This document shows positions 16,675 through 25,800 of a DNA stretch of 64,000 nt, piece by piece. This DNA is from DASUPK01 sp963819715. Lineage in GTDB: Bacteria > Actinomycetota > Thermoleophilia > Solirubrobacterales > 70-9. The first letter of the stretch is position 1. Each line of letters opens with the position of its first letter. The position numbers and the translations under genes are program-made. The stretch covers positions 372,001 through 436,000 of the forward strand of contig CAWFXE010000006.1 in NCBI GenBank assembly GCA_963819715.1, given 5' to 3'. The notes below the pieces were generated by a model. That model did no database searches. It was not told the origin of the DNA and saw only the letters and a program-made list of their open reading frames with translations.

Positions 16675-16701
16675 GGTCGACCTGGAGTCTACGGTGTCGG
16701 C

Positions 16702-17175
16702 ATGGAGGTCGAGAGGAAGTTCCTCGTGAACGTGCCGCCGAGCTTGGACACGACGGATGCCGACGAGATCGAACAGGGATACCTGGCGATTGGATCCGAC
16801 GCCGAGGTGCGTGTTCGCCGCAAGGGCGATCGGCTGTTGCTCACCGCTAAGCGGGGCTCCGGACTCTCGCGGGAGGAGGCCGAGGTGGAACTGGACCGCG
16901 AGAGCTTCGACGAGCTCTGGCGGCTGACGGGGGGAGCGCGGCTGAAGAAGCGCCGCCACGTGCTTCCACACGGCGACCTGAAGATCGAGTTGGACGTCTA
17001 TGGCGGCGACCTGGAGGGCCTCATCGTTGCCGAAATCGAGTTTCGCTCCGAGGAGGAGGCGAAGGCCTTCGATCCGCCCGGCTGGTTCGGCGAGGAGGTG
17101 ACGGGCGACCATCGTTTCCTGAATGAGACCCTGGCGACCGCAGGCGCTCCGTCGAGCCGATTCCTGTCCCACTGA
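16702..17175 (+). CDS. CYTH-domain protein (triphosphate tunnel metalloenzyme)
   Basis: A 157-residue protein opening with M-E-V-E-R-K-F-L-V, the E-x-E-x-K signature of CYTH enzymes that hold a triphosphate and metal inside an eight-stranded tunnel. Downstream strands carry V-R-V-R-R-K-G, L-T-A-K-R-G-S-G and L-I-V-A-E-I-E-F, the expected tunnel residues. Bacterial members hydrolyse tripolyphosphate or related compounds. I chose the ATG at 16702 because the signature starts there; the frame is open further upstream but into the riboswitch region. It is followed by a CHAD-domain gene, its usual partner. Confidence 0.88.
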   Translation: MEVERKFLVNVPPSLDTTDADEIEQGYLAIGSDAEVRVRRKGDRLLLTAKRGSGLSREEAEVELDRESFDELWRLTGGARLKKRRHVLPHGDLKIELDVYGGDLEGLIVAEIEFRSEEEAKAFDPPGWFGEEVTGDHRFLNETLATAGAPSSRFLSH

Positions 17176-17238
17176 GCGTTATCGGCGTCTTCACACGGCG
17201 CGCCGTTACTTCCGTCCCCATATGGGCAGGAGGTACAC

Positions 17239-18252
17239 GTGGCCAGCACCCGGGACAAGAGCGCAGCCCTCGCCGCCGCCGGAGCGGCGACCGCCGCCGC
17301 CGCCGGAATCGGCATCAAGAAGCTGCGCGACTCAAACGGCGAGGTCTCCGACTCGACTGCCTGTCGCCTGCTCAAGGGCGAGCCGGTGGGGCCAGGGATC
17401 CGGCGAGTGCTCAAGGCCCAGGTGGATGATGCGGTCGAGCAGCTCCGCGGCGAGGCCGGGACCGAGCCCGCCGAGGCGATCCACGAGGCCCGCAAGGACA
17501 TGAAGAAGATCCGCTCGGCCCTTCGACTCGTTCGCGACGCGATCGGCGAGGACGACTGGCGCCGGGAGAATGACCACTACCGCGACGTCGCCAGGAAGCT
17601 GAGCAGCCACCGCGATGCCGAGATCCTGGTGGAGTCGCTGGACGGAGTGCGGGAGCGATTCGGCTCGGCCATTCGCAACCGGTCCGAGGCGCTCCGCGAG
17701 CAGCTGGACGAGGAGAACCGGGACGCGCACGACGACGGCACCATCGAGCGCACCATGGCCGGCGCCGCGGCGGAGCTGGTCGCGTGCCGCTCGAGCCTCG
17801 ACGAGCTCGATCTCGACGGTGACAACTGGGAGATGATCGCCCCCGGTCTCCATCGCACCTACCGGCGAGGGCGCAGGCGCCTCCGCTCAGTGGAGGAGGA
17901 GACCAGCGTCGCCAACCTCCACGAGCTACGCAAGCGGGTCAAGGACCTCACCTACCAACTCCGGCTGATCCGCGAGGCCGACCCCCAGATGATCGGGACC
18001 ATGGCCGACCACGCCCATGACCTCTCTGACCACCTGGGCGATGACCACGACCTGGCCCTGCTCCGGGAGCAGGTGCAGCGCCGCCGGGACGCCTTCGAGG
18101 GCCCGGCCGACCAGCGTCACCTCCTTCAGGAGATCGACCACCGCCGCGGCGAGCTCCAGTTCGCGGCCATCTCGCTCGGCGAGCGGATCTACAGGGAGAA
18201 GCCCAAGAAGTTCACGAGTCGACTCGGGAAGCGCTTCCGGCAATCACGTTGA
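17239..18252 (+). CDS. CHAD-domain protein
   Basis: A 337-residue helical protein. Two repeats of the CHAD pattern are visible: I-H-E-A-R-K-D-M-K-K-I-R-S-A-L-R-L at about residue 79 and L-H-E-L-R-K-R-V-K-D-L-T-Y-Q-L at about 229, with their conserved His and basic residues. CHAD domains bind polyphosphate, so its position between the CYTH and PPK2 genes is meaningful. The Ala-rich head (residues 1-20) is atypical. GTG at 17239 follows AGGAGG by five bases. The last 41 bases overlap the convergent VWA gene. Confidence 0.88.
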   Translation: MASTRDKSAALAAAGAATAAAAGIGIKKLRDSNGEVSDSTACRLLKGEPVGPGIRRVLKAQVDDAVEQLRGEAGTEPAEAIHEARKDMKKIRSALRLVRDAIGEDDWRRENDHYRDVARKLSSHRDAEILVESLDGVRERFGSAIRNRSEALREQLDEENRDAHDDGTIERTMAGAAAELVACRSSLDELDLDGDNWEMIAPGLHRTYRRGRRRLRSVEEETSVANLHELRKRVKDLTYQLRLIREADPQMIGTMADHAHDLSDHLGDDHDLALLREQVQRRRDAFEGPADQRHLLQEIDHRRGELQFAAISLGERIYREKPKKFTSRLGKRFRQSR

Positions 18253-19567
18253 CGAAGTTCTCCAGGTGCTTGGTGGTCCAGCACTCGAAGGCGCCGTCGC
18301 AGTAGGGCTCGTAGGCGGCCATCACCGAATCCCCGTAGTTCCAGTAGAGCTTGGGTTCGGGGTTGAGCCAGAAGGTGCGGCCGGCGTGCTCGGCGATCGC
18401 TCCGAACGTCGGCGCGTGGGGCTCGCGGCCGTTGGTGCGGGCGTCTCCCAGCACGATCACGGTGGAACGCGGGCCGAGCTCCTCGGCGATCTCCTCGCCG
18501 AACTCGAGCCAGACACGGCCGTAGTCGGTGTAGCCGGAGACGTCGGCGACGCCGCCCTCCGAAGAGACCCGCTCGGAGATCTTCCGGAAGTCCCGTTCGT
18601 GCTCGAAGATGTCGGTCACCTCCGAGATCCGCTCGATGAAGACGAAGCTGCGCAGCTTGCGGAACGAGTCGTGCAGCGCGTGGAGGACAGAGAGGAAGAA
18701 GACGCTCGCGCTCGACACGGACGTCGAAACGTCGCAGAGCACGTAGATCTCGGGGCGTCGCGGCCGCTTGGGCCTGTAGCGGAGATTGAGCGGCACGCCC
18801 CCCGTCTCCAGTGACGCTCGCATCGTGCGTCGCACGTCGACGTGGCGCCCCCGGTTGCGGCCGCGCTGCTCGTGGCCGAGCGTCGCGATGCGCCGCTTCA
18901 GCTGGGCGACCGCGCGGTGCACGGCGGTCAGGTCCTGCGCCGGGCTGGTCGGCAGGGTGCGGTCGAGCTCGGCGAGCGGCCTGGAGGGAGGGAGCTTCCC
19001 GGTGCGCTCGATGGTCGCCCGCTCGAGCTCGCGACGCAGGTAGCGCTCGAACTGACGGATGTCCTCGGGGTCCAGTGGAAGGGCGTCGTCGTCGTTGCGT
19101 CTGCCCCCCGCCTGGAGGTCGAGCGCTCGGCGGATTCGCTGCACGTCAACGCCGATCACGCCCGAGCGCTCTCCCTGCCGACCGAATGCAGTCATCGCGA
19201 GACGGGCCAGGTCGCGCATCTCGCCGTCGTTGCCCTCGAAGATCGCCCGGCGGATCGCCTCGCGGAGCTCGTCGAGGTCGATCCGGTCGCCCGAGCCCTC
19301 GAAGCGCTCGTCCTCGATCCGGCGATCCAGGGCCTCGGTCTCGGCGGCGCGGAAGAAGTGGCGGTCGAAGAGCAGTTCGAAGATCCGGCGGTCCTCCTGT
19401 GACTTGGCGATCGTCGCCGCGAGCGATTCGCGGAAGTCGCGCTGGTCCGTCCAGCTCACCTCGTCGAGAGCGGCGAAGGCGTCGAGGATCTCGGAAGTGC
19501 CGACCGCGACGCCCTCGGAGCGAAGCTCCTCGAAGAAGGCGAGCAGGCTAGCCGCGGTCGTGGACAT
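18212..19567 (-). CDS. VWA-domain protein, CoxE-like
   Basis: A 451-residue soluble protein. The C-terminal von Willebrand A domain contains a metal-ion-dependent adhesion site D-V-S-T-S-V-S (about residue 267) with downstream T-D-Y-G and D-A-R. The N-terminal half is charged and helical as in CoxE-type partners of MoxR ATPases. Its start overlaps the MoxR-type ATPase gene by 20 bases, so the two are co-translated. Such pairs act as chaperones for metal-cofactor insertion or complex remodelling; the client is not visible here, as no Cox/Mox structural genes are present. Confidence 0.85.
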   Translation of the reverse strand: MSTTAASLLAFFEELRSEGVAVGTSEILDAFAALDEVSWTDQRDFRESLAATIAKSQEDRRIFELLFDRHFFRAAETEALDRRIEDERFEGSGDRIDLDELREAIRRAIFEGNDGEMRDLARLAMTAFGRQGERSGVIGVDVQRIRRALDLQAGGRRNDDDALPLDPEDIRQFERYLRRELERATIERTGKLPPSRPLAELDRTLPTSPAQDLTAVHRAVAQLKRRIATLGHEQRGRNRGRHVDVRRTMRASLETGGVPLNLRYRPKRPRRPEIYVLCDVSTSVSSASVFFLSVLHALHDSFRKLRSFVFIERISEVTDIFEHERDFRKISERVSSEGGVADVSGYTDYGRVWLEFGEEIAEELGPRSTVIVLGDARTNGREPHAPTFGAIAEHAGRTFWLNPEPKLYWNYGDSVMAAYEPYCDGAFECWTTKHLENFVNVIAGSASRVDS

Positions 19568-20471
19568 CGGCCTCGGGGCCCGCCAGCTTTACGGAGACAC
19601 GCTCCGCGACGAGGTCAATGTCGGAGCGGTGCTTGACCAGGATGCTCATCGACTGCTCGAAGGTCTCCCGGTCGATGTCGTCTGCACCGATCAGGAGCAG
19701 CGTCCGCGCCCAGTCGATCGACTCCGCGATCGAGGGCGGCTTCTTCAGGTCCAATGCGCGGACCATGTGGACGATCTCGACCAGGCGGCGGGCCAGGCCC
19801 TCGTCCAGCTCGGGCGCGTGCAGGCGGACGATCTCGAGCTCGCGGTCCACCGACGGGTAGTCGAGCCAGAGGTAGAGACAGCGGCGCTTCAGAGCCTCGG
19901 TGAGCTCACGCGAGTTGTTCGAGGTGAGCACGACGATGGGATGAGTGCGTGCCTCGATCACACCGAGCTCCGGGATCGAGATCTGGAAGTCGGAGAGGAC
20001 CTCGAGCAGCATCGCCTCGAATTCCTGGTCGGTCTTGTCGATCTCGTCGATCAGCAGGACGACGGCGTCCTCGGCGCTGATCGCCTCGAGCAGCGGACGG
20101 GTGAAGAGAAAGTCCTCGGAGAAGATGTCGCCGCGAGTGCGCGCCCAGGATCCCTCGGCCGCGGCTTCCGCCTCGCCGGTCGCCTCGGCCTGGATTCGCA
20201 GCAGCTGCTTGCGGTAGTTCCACTCGTAGAGGGCCTTGGCCTCGTCCAGCCCCTCGTAGCACTGGAGGCGGACCAGCCGGCGGCCGGTCGAGCGCGACAG
20301 CGCCTTGGCGAGCTCGGTCTTGCCCACCCCGGCCGGTCCCTCGACCAGAATCGGCTTTCCGAGCCGCTGGGCGAGGAAGGAGACGAGCGCGGCTGCCTCG
20401 TCGGCCAGGTATCCGACCTGGCCGAGTCCCTCGCGGACCTGGGCGACTGACTGGGGCTCGGAGTCCGGCAT
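19548..20471 (-). CDS. MoxR-family AAA+ ATPase
   Basis: A 307-residue ATPase with Walker A G-P-A-G-V-G-K-T (about residue 45), Walker B L-L-I-D-E-I-D-K (about 140), sensor 1 L-T-S-N-N-S-R-E-L and an arginine finger region A-L-K-R-R-C-L-Y. The wording D-E-I-D-K-T-D-Q-E-F is characteristic of the CoxD-like branch. It is the upstream member of a two-gene operon with the VWA protein and is divergent from the small membrane protein at 20496 with only 24 bases between starts. Confidence 0.88.
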   Translation of the reverse strand: MPDSEPQSVAQVREGLGQVGYLADEAAALVSFLAQRLGKPILVEGPAGVGKTELAKALSRSTGRRLVRLQCYEGLDEAKALYEWNYRKQLLRIQAEATGEAEAAAEGSWARTRGDIFSEDFLFTRPLLEAISAEDAVVLLIDEIDKTDQEFEAMLLEVLSDFQISIPELGVIEARTHPIVVLTSNNSRELTEALKRRCLYLWLDYPSVDRELEIVRLHAPELDEGLARRLVEIVHMVRALDLKKPPSIAESIDWARTLLLIGADDIDRETFEQSMSILVKHRSDIDLVAERVSVKLAGPEADVHDRG

Positions 20472-20495
20472 CTGGGGGATGATAGATAGCGAGCC

Positions 20496-20693
20496 ATGTT
20501 CGCCATCGCCCTGCCCGACGCCCTTGGTCCCTACGCGGTTTTATTGGCGGTGGGATTCCTCGTTGGCTGGTACGGCCACGGCGCCAGGAGCAACTGGATC
20601 ATCGCCTTCGGGATCGTGGTGATCTTGGCCGCGATCGGGTTGCTTCAGCTCGCGATCGCCACTCACAACGGCAGAGCACCAACGGGGTTCTAG
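20496..20693 (+). CDS. Small two-helix membrane protein
   Basis: A 65-residue protein with two hydrophobic segments (about residues 12-24 and 35-55) joined by the loop G-H-G-A-R-S-N. No family recognised. It ends two bases before the PPK2 start and is likely cotranscribed. Confidence 0.5.
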   Translation: MFAIALPDALGPYAVLLAVGFLVGWYGHGARSNWIIAFGIVVILAAIGLLQLAIATHNGRAPTGF

Positions 20694-20695
20694 GC

Positions 20696-21466
20696 GTGGG
20701 CGTCCTCGACGACCTCGACCTGACCGACAAGCTCTCACGCGAGGAGGAGGAAGAGCGGCTCAAGGGGGCGTGGGAGAGGCTCGCGCAGCTGCGGCTGACG
20801 CTCGGGGGCCTGATCGGAGGCGGCGAGCTCGGCCCGCCGGTGTGCGTCCTCTTCGAGGGCGAGGACGCCTCGGGCAAGGGCGGGGCGATCAAGCGTCTGG
20901 TCTCGCCGCTCGACCCGCGGCACGTGCGCGTCGTCCAATTCGCGGCTCCTACCCACGACGAGAAGCGCCACCACTTCCTCTGGCGCTTCTGGCCGTCGCT
21001 TCCGGGCTGGGGCGGGATGGCGATCTTCGATCGCTCCTGGTACGGGCGCGTGCTGGTCGAGCGGGTGGAGGGGTTCGCGACTCGCGAGCAGTGGCTTCGC
21101 GCCTACGACGAGATCAACGGCTTCGAGCGAACCATCACTGACGAGGGGACGATCCTGATCAAGTTCTGGCTGCACATCTCCGGCAAGGAGCAGTTGAAGC
21201 GGTTCAAGGCCCGCGAGAAGGACCCCCTGAAGGCCTGGAAGCTCACGGACGACGACTGGCGCAATCGCGAAAAGCGGAAGGAGTACAAGCAGGCGGTCGA
21301 GGACATGGTGGCCCGCACGAGCATCGAGCCCCACGCCACCTGGCACGTGATCTCAGGGGAGTCGAAGCGCTACGCCCGCGTCGCCGTGGTGGAGACGGTG
21401 ATCGAGGAGATCGAGGCCGGCATGCGCCGCCACGGCATGGAGCCGCCGGCCCCGATCGAAAACTGA
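20696..21466 (+). CDS. ppk2: Polyphosphate kinase 2 family protein
   Basis: A 256-residue kinase of the PPK2 fold. Walker A is G-E-D-A-S-G-K-G-G (about residues 54-62), Walker B F-D-R-S-W-Y-G-R (about 110-117), followed by the lid L-V-E-R-V-E-G-F. PPK2 enzymes transfer phosphate between polyphosphate and nucleotides. The class (NDP versus NMP substrate) cannot be decided by eye. The usual G-R-D/G-x-D opening has Glu here. With the CYTH and CHAD genes 3 kb upstream it suggests a local polyphosphate theme. The start is GTG at 20696, two bases after the preceding stop. Confidence 0.88.
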   Translation: MGVLDDLDLTDKLSREEEEERLKGAWERLAQLRLTLGGLIGGGELGPPVCVLFEGEDASGKGGAIKRLVSPLDPRHVRVVQFAAPTHDEKRHHFLWRFWPSLPGWGGMAIFDRSWYGRVLVERVEGFATREQWLRAYDEINGFERTITDEGTILIKFWLHISGKEQLKRFKAREKDPLKAWKLTDDDWRNREKRKEYKQAVEDMVARTSIEPHATWHVISGESKRYARVAVVETVIEEIEAGMRRHGMEPPAPIEN

Positions 21467-21537
21467 GGTAGAGCCCGCCTGCGCCGCTGCATTCCTGCCG
21501 CACCTCATGGTCCGGCAAGGACAGGCAGAAGGAGTAA

Positions 21538-22110
21538 TCAGTCGGGGGCACGCGGGCGCTTCGCCCGCTCCCTCGGCCGCATGCGCAGCCCGGCGGCGAC
21601 GATGATCAGCGCTCCGGCCAGGGCGACGAAGATGGCGTAGTGCAGGTCGTAGGGCTCATCCCGGCCGCCGAGGGTGAACGGCGGGCGGTCGAACATCCGA
21701 TAGACGACGATCGCGCCGGCCCACGAGCCGGCGGCCACGAACAGGCCCCACTCGCGAAGCGGGCGGGGCGGGATGTAGCCGCCGCCGCCCTGCAGGGACA
21801 GGAAGGTCGTCGCCGCAGCGATCAGGAGCAGGGCGCCCTCGGCCCAGCTGAAGCCGCCGACACCGGTGAGGACCAGGTCATTCGAGAGGGGCGACTGGTA
21901 CCAGGGGAGCAGCAGGCTGCCCACCATCACGGCGCAGCCGATCACCGCGATGCGCTCGTTGCCTCCCAGGCCGCGCAGATCGCGGAACAGCTGGCGCGGC
22001 AGTGACCTCCAACCTCTAGTCGAGCGGCTCGCGGCCACCGTAGCCTGTTTCCAGATCGTGCCAGTAGGAGACCTCTTCCTCGCCGAGCTCCCAGCACAGG
22101 TAGACCTCAC
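21538..22110 (-). CDS. Four-helix membrane protein; start uncertain
   Basis: Four hydrophobic segments with Trp/Gly-rich loops: V-I-G-C-A-V-M-V-G-S-L-L-L-P-W, A-E-G-A-L-L-L-I-A-A-A-T-T-F-L, L-F-V-A-A-G-S-W-A-G-A-I-V and F-V-A-L-A-G-A-L-I-I-V-A-A-G, then a basic tail. No family recognised. The longest frame starts at GTG 22110, which overlaps 95 bases of the DUF2203 gene and reads as shadow sequence for its first 30 residues. The real start is probably near 22010, where only non-ATG codons are available (a GGAGG lies at about 22011). Confidence 0.6.
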   Translation of the reverse strand: MRSTCAGSSARKRSPTGTIWKQATVAASRSTRGWRSLPRQLFRDLRGLGGNERIAVIGCAVMVGSLLLPWYQSPLSNDLVLTGVGGFSWAEGALLLIAAATTFLSLQGGGGYIPPRPLREWGLFVAAGSWAGAIVVYRMFDRPPFTLGGRDEPYDLHYAIFVALAGALIIVAAGLRMRPRERAKRPRAPD

Positions 22111-22417
22111 GTCCGTCCAGGACGGCCGGGAAGTCGACCAGGCCGCGGTCGATGTCGCGCAGGACGATCCCCGCCTGTTCGATCATCCCGAGCAGCCGCC
22201 TCACTTCCAGAAAGGCGACGCCGACCTGCTTCCCCTCGTCGCCACCGCCGTTGGCCGGAGCAGCCTCCGAGAGCGCCTCGTGCGCTTCCTCGTCCGTCAG
22301 GTCGTCCCTGGCCTCGCGCAGCTGGCCGAGCATCGCGGTGAGCTGGGGGAGCAGCGCGTTCGCCTCCTCCCGGGTGAAGTGGCGCTCGTGGTCGAGTCCG
22401 GTGCCCTCTTCGCTCAC
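22016..22417 (-). CDS. DUF2203-family protein
   Basis: A 133-residue protein with the DUF2203 pattern: F-T-R-E-E-A-N-A-L-L-P-Q-L near the N-terminus, G-I-V-L-R-D-I-D-R-G-L-V-D-F-P and C-W-E-L-G-E-E-E-V-S-Y-W-H. The family has no known function. GTG at 22417 overlaps the stop of the EVE gene by four bases (GTGA), so both belong to one operon. A much longer frame running upstream is a shadow of other genes. Confidence 0.8.
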   Translation of the reverse strand: MSEEGTGLDHERHFTREEANALLPQLTAMLGQLREARDDLTDEEAHEALSEAAPANGGGDEGKQVGVAFLEVRRLLGMIEQAGIVLRDIDRGLVDFPAVLDGREVYLCWELGEEEVSYWHDLETGYGGREPLD

Positions 22418-22878
22418 GCCGCGGTCTTCGTCGAGAGTCTGTCGCGGAGCAGCGCGGCGTCGTGCTCGCCGATGGTCCGCAGCTGGCCCTGGAAAGCGAG
22501 ATGCCAGTGGTCGAGCGGCCATTTGCCGACGTGCTCGAGCTCGGTGACGAGCTCCTCTGCCGGAACGAATTCGTCTTCGGGCAGGACCAGCACCGGCTCG
22601 GCCTCGACGCGCCAGGGGTAGGGCTCGGGCTTCCTCTTCTTGCCTTGTGGCCAGATCGGCGTTCGGTCCTCGAACATCTCCGAGCGCACCCGCGCGATCC
22701 CGCCGAACGCCTGCACGCCGGTGACGTAGAAGACGATCTCGTCGCCCAGCTCGATCTCCTCGGCCTGGCGCCGCCGGCGCTCCTTGAAGCCGATCAGGTC
22801 GAAGCCGCGCTCGACGTTGATCCGGAAGTTCTCGAGGGACCCAGTGAGGATCCACGTCTTCGCACCATCGCCGGACAT
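22414..22878 (-). CDS. EVE-domain protein
   Basis: A 154-residue single-domain protein. K-T-W-I-L-T-G-S-L-E-N-F near the start, G-D-E-I-V-F-Y-V-T-G (about 47-56) and the aromatic-rich middle fit the EVE fold, a relative of PUA and YTH domains that reads modified bases. Stand-alone EVE proteins are of unknown function but are often near restriction or RNA-modification genes; none is seen here. The ATG at 22878 gives the expected length, and 17 bases separate it from the regulator gene stop. Confidence 0.8.
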   Translation of the reverse strand: MSGDGAKTWILTGSLENFRINVERGFDLIGFKERRRRQAEEIELGDEIVFYVTGVQAFGGIARVRSEMFEDRTPIWPQGKKRKPEPYPWRVEAEPVLVLPEDEFVPAEELVTELEHVGKWPLDHWHLAFQGQLRTIGEHDAALLRDRLSTKTAA

Positions 22879-22895
22879 GGCGCGATTGTATGGAG

Positions 22896-25800
22896 CTAGG
22901 CCTCGACCGGCTCGCGGGCGCGGGCCGCGAGGGCCGGCGCGCCCAGCTCCTCGTACTCCGTGGCGGCGTGATCCAGGAGGCTCGCGGCGGTGTCCGGGTC
23001 GGTCTCCACCAGCAGGCGGCCTCGGACGACCAGGCACCGCGTTGCGTCGAGCGGGCGGCCCAGCTCCTGCCAGCGCCGGCGCGCCTCGTCCATCTTCCCG
23101 GCGGCCTCCTCGGCATCCTCGGCGCAGGCGCCGGTCGCCTCGGCGGTCGCAGCCTCGCCGACGGGGTAGTGCAGCCGGCCGGCGAGCCGCTCGGCCTCCT
23201 CGGCGGCGGCCCGTGCCTGATCGGTGCGGCCCGCCAGGGCAAGGACGACGGCGCGCGCGGAGATCGCTTCCACCGATTGCGCGATCAGGCCCGCTCGCTC
23301 GCAGATGTCGAGCGCCCGGGTCAACTCGGTCTCGGCGCCCGCGAGGTCGCCGCTCTCCCGCAGGGTTACGGCGAGCCAGTAGAGCGCGTTGTAGGCGACC
23401 TCGGAACGGCCGACCTGCTCGCCCAGCTCGTGGGCCCGCCGGAACGACTTGGCCGCCTCGTCCCATTCGCCCGCGCGCCAGCTGAGCACGCCGCGCATCA
23501 GGTCCGGGAAGCAGAGCTTGCCGTAGAGACCCTCGCGCTCCGCCAGGCTCGCGCTCGCCTCCGCTGCCTCCTCGACGGCGTCCCAGTCGGCCCCCTCGAC
23601 GGCGAGCTCACCGAGCGACGCGTGAAGCTCCACCTGCGACGGGAGGTCGCCCACCTCCTGTGCGATCTCGAGGGCCTCCCGGTAAGCCGACGCGGCGCCT
23701 TCGTAGTCGGCCTCGGAGACCTCAAGGTGGTAGCCGAGGGTGAGCAGCGCCCGGACCGCCTCGGAGCGATCCGAGTCGCGCGCGAGCGCGACCGAGCGCT
23801 CCAGGTTCTCGCGCGCCTTCTCGGAGTCGCCGATCCGGCCGAAGACGCGGCCGAAGATGCCGTGCGCGCGACTCGCCGCTCGCGCCTCGTCCAGGCGCTC
23901 GGCGAGGCGGAGCGCCTTCTCAGAGGCGTAGATCGCCAGCATGTTGTCGCCGGTGTGCATATAGAGGGAGGCGGCCTCCTCGTAGAGGCGGACGAGCTCG
24001 ATGCAGGGCGGGCCGTCCTTGAGCAGGTCGATCCCGCGCTGGTAGTTGTCGATCGACGCCCGGCGCTCACCCTTGTGCCAGAGCGCTGCGCCGATCTTGC
24101 GGTGGAGGTCCGCGACTCGCGCCAGGTCCTCCTCGGCGCGGTGGTAGTCCAGGCAGCGCTCCCAGACGCCGACCGCGGCGTCCACCCGTCCCATCCGCAG
24201 GGCGACGTCGCCCTGCTTCTCGCCGATCCTGGCGACGATCCCGGGCTCGAGCGACTCCGAGATCTCGAGGGCCGCCGTGTAGCGATCGAGGGCCTCCGCG
24301 TTTGAGTAGAGAGCCGCCGCTGCGTCGCCCGCGGCCTCCAGGGACTCGAGGGCCTGCGCCTGGAGCTCGACCAGGGCCTCGCGATCCAGCCCGGCCTCGG
24401 ACCCCAGGGCCGCCGCGCGGGCGAAGTGCTCGGCGATCAGCCCGATGACTCCGTCGCTCCGCTCCCCGGCACGGTCGCGGATGAACTCCGCCACGTCGAC
24501 GTGCTTCCGGCAGCGGACCGACTTCGGCAGCATCGAGTAGGCGACGTCGCGAATCAGGACGTGCTTGAAGGCGTATTCCCGCTCACCGGCAAGTCGGCTG
24601 CCGGTGCTCGGTGCCAGCAGATCCTTCTCTTCCAGGTCCGCAAGGGTCGAATGAAGATCGAGGCCCTCCTCCGCGGCGGTGGCCGCGAGGGCGCCCTCCC
24701 AGAAGGTCTGGCCGACCACTGAGGCGGACTGGAGCAGGCGGCGCTCCAGCCGGTCGAGGGAATCGAGGCGCGCCGCGAGCAGCGACTGCACCGTGCTGGG
24801 CAGAGCCTCGGCCTCGACGGTCTCCTCCTCGAGCAGGCGGTTGACCATCTCCTCGGCGAAGAGCGGGTTGCCACCGGAGCGCTCGGCGACCTGCGGAACG
24901 ACTCCGCCGGCGCCGTTCGGTGAGCTCGGCATCAGAGCGGCGACCAGCTCCCGCGTCTCCGTCTCGGTGAGCGGCTCCAGGGAGATCGTCGTCGCGTTGC
25001 GTCGCCCGCCGCCCCAGCCGGGCCGGCGCTCGAGCAGCTCGTCGCGCGTCAGGCAGACCAGCAGGAGCGGCGCCCGGACGTACCGCGTCAGGTGGTCGAT
25101 CAGGTCGAGCATTCCCTCGTCGGCCCAGTGGATGTCGTCGATGGCGAGGACGAGCGGGCGGCGGCGAGCGATCGCCTCGACCGCGGCGCGGGCCGCGGAG
25201 AAGAGGGCCTCTCGCATCCGCTGCGGGTCGGCCTCGGCCTGCTGAAGCTCCTGGGGTGGCTCGAGTCCAAGCGGGATGGCCAGCAGGGCCGCGTTGCGCT
25301 CGCCGGCAGCCTCGTCGCCCAGCTCCCGCATCAGCTCGGTGACGCCCGCGCGCAGCTTCTCCCACGCCACGTCGGGAGCATCGGTGTCCCGGATCTCGAA
25401 CTCGTCGTTGAGCACCTCCGCCAGGGCCCAGTAGGCGATCCCCGACCCGTACGGCGGACACTGGCCGCGCCTGATCGTCGGAGGCTCGTCCGACTCCGCC
25501 AGGTTCATCATCAGCTCGCGGAGGAGTCTCGACTTGCCGACTCCCGCCTGGCCGATGACGGTGACGAGATGCGGGCGACCCTCGCGCTCGACCCGCTCGA
25601 CCAGGGAGATGAGCAGGCCGGCCTCCTCCTCGCGGCCGATGAGCGGCGTCTGAGCGCGGCCGGCGCGGCGCCGCGGCTCGGCGAGGATGCCGGTCGCCTC
25701 CCAGGCGGGAACCGGCTCCTCCTTGCCCTTGAGGGTGAGCGGCTCGAGCCGCTCGAAGGAGATCGCCTCGCGGCTTGCGCGGTAGGTGGTCTCGCCGACC

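Noticed and set aside
16354..16701. Upstream extension of the CYTH reading frame
   Set aside because: It runs through the TPP riboswitch and the antisense of the ATPase gene; the E-x-E-x-K signature begins at the ATG at 16702.
22418..23466. Long minus-strand frames extending the DUF2203 and EVE genes
   Set aside because: Arg/Gly/Pro-rich shadow sequence over the cyclase-TPR gene with no domain; the short starts give family-length proteins with four-base overlaps.
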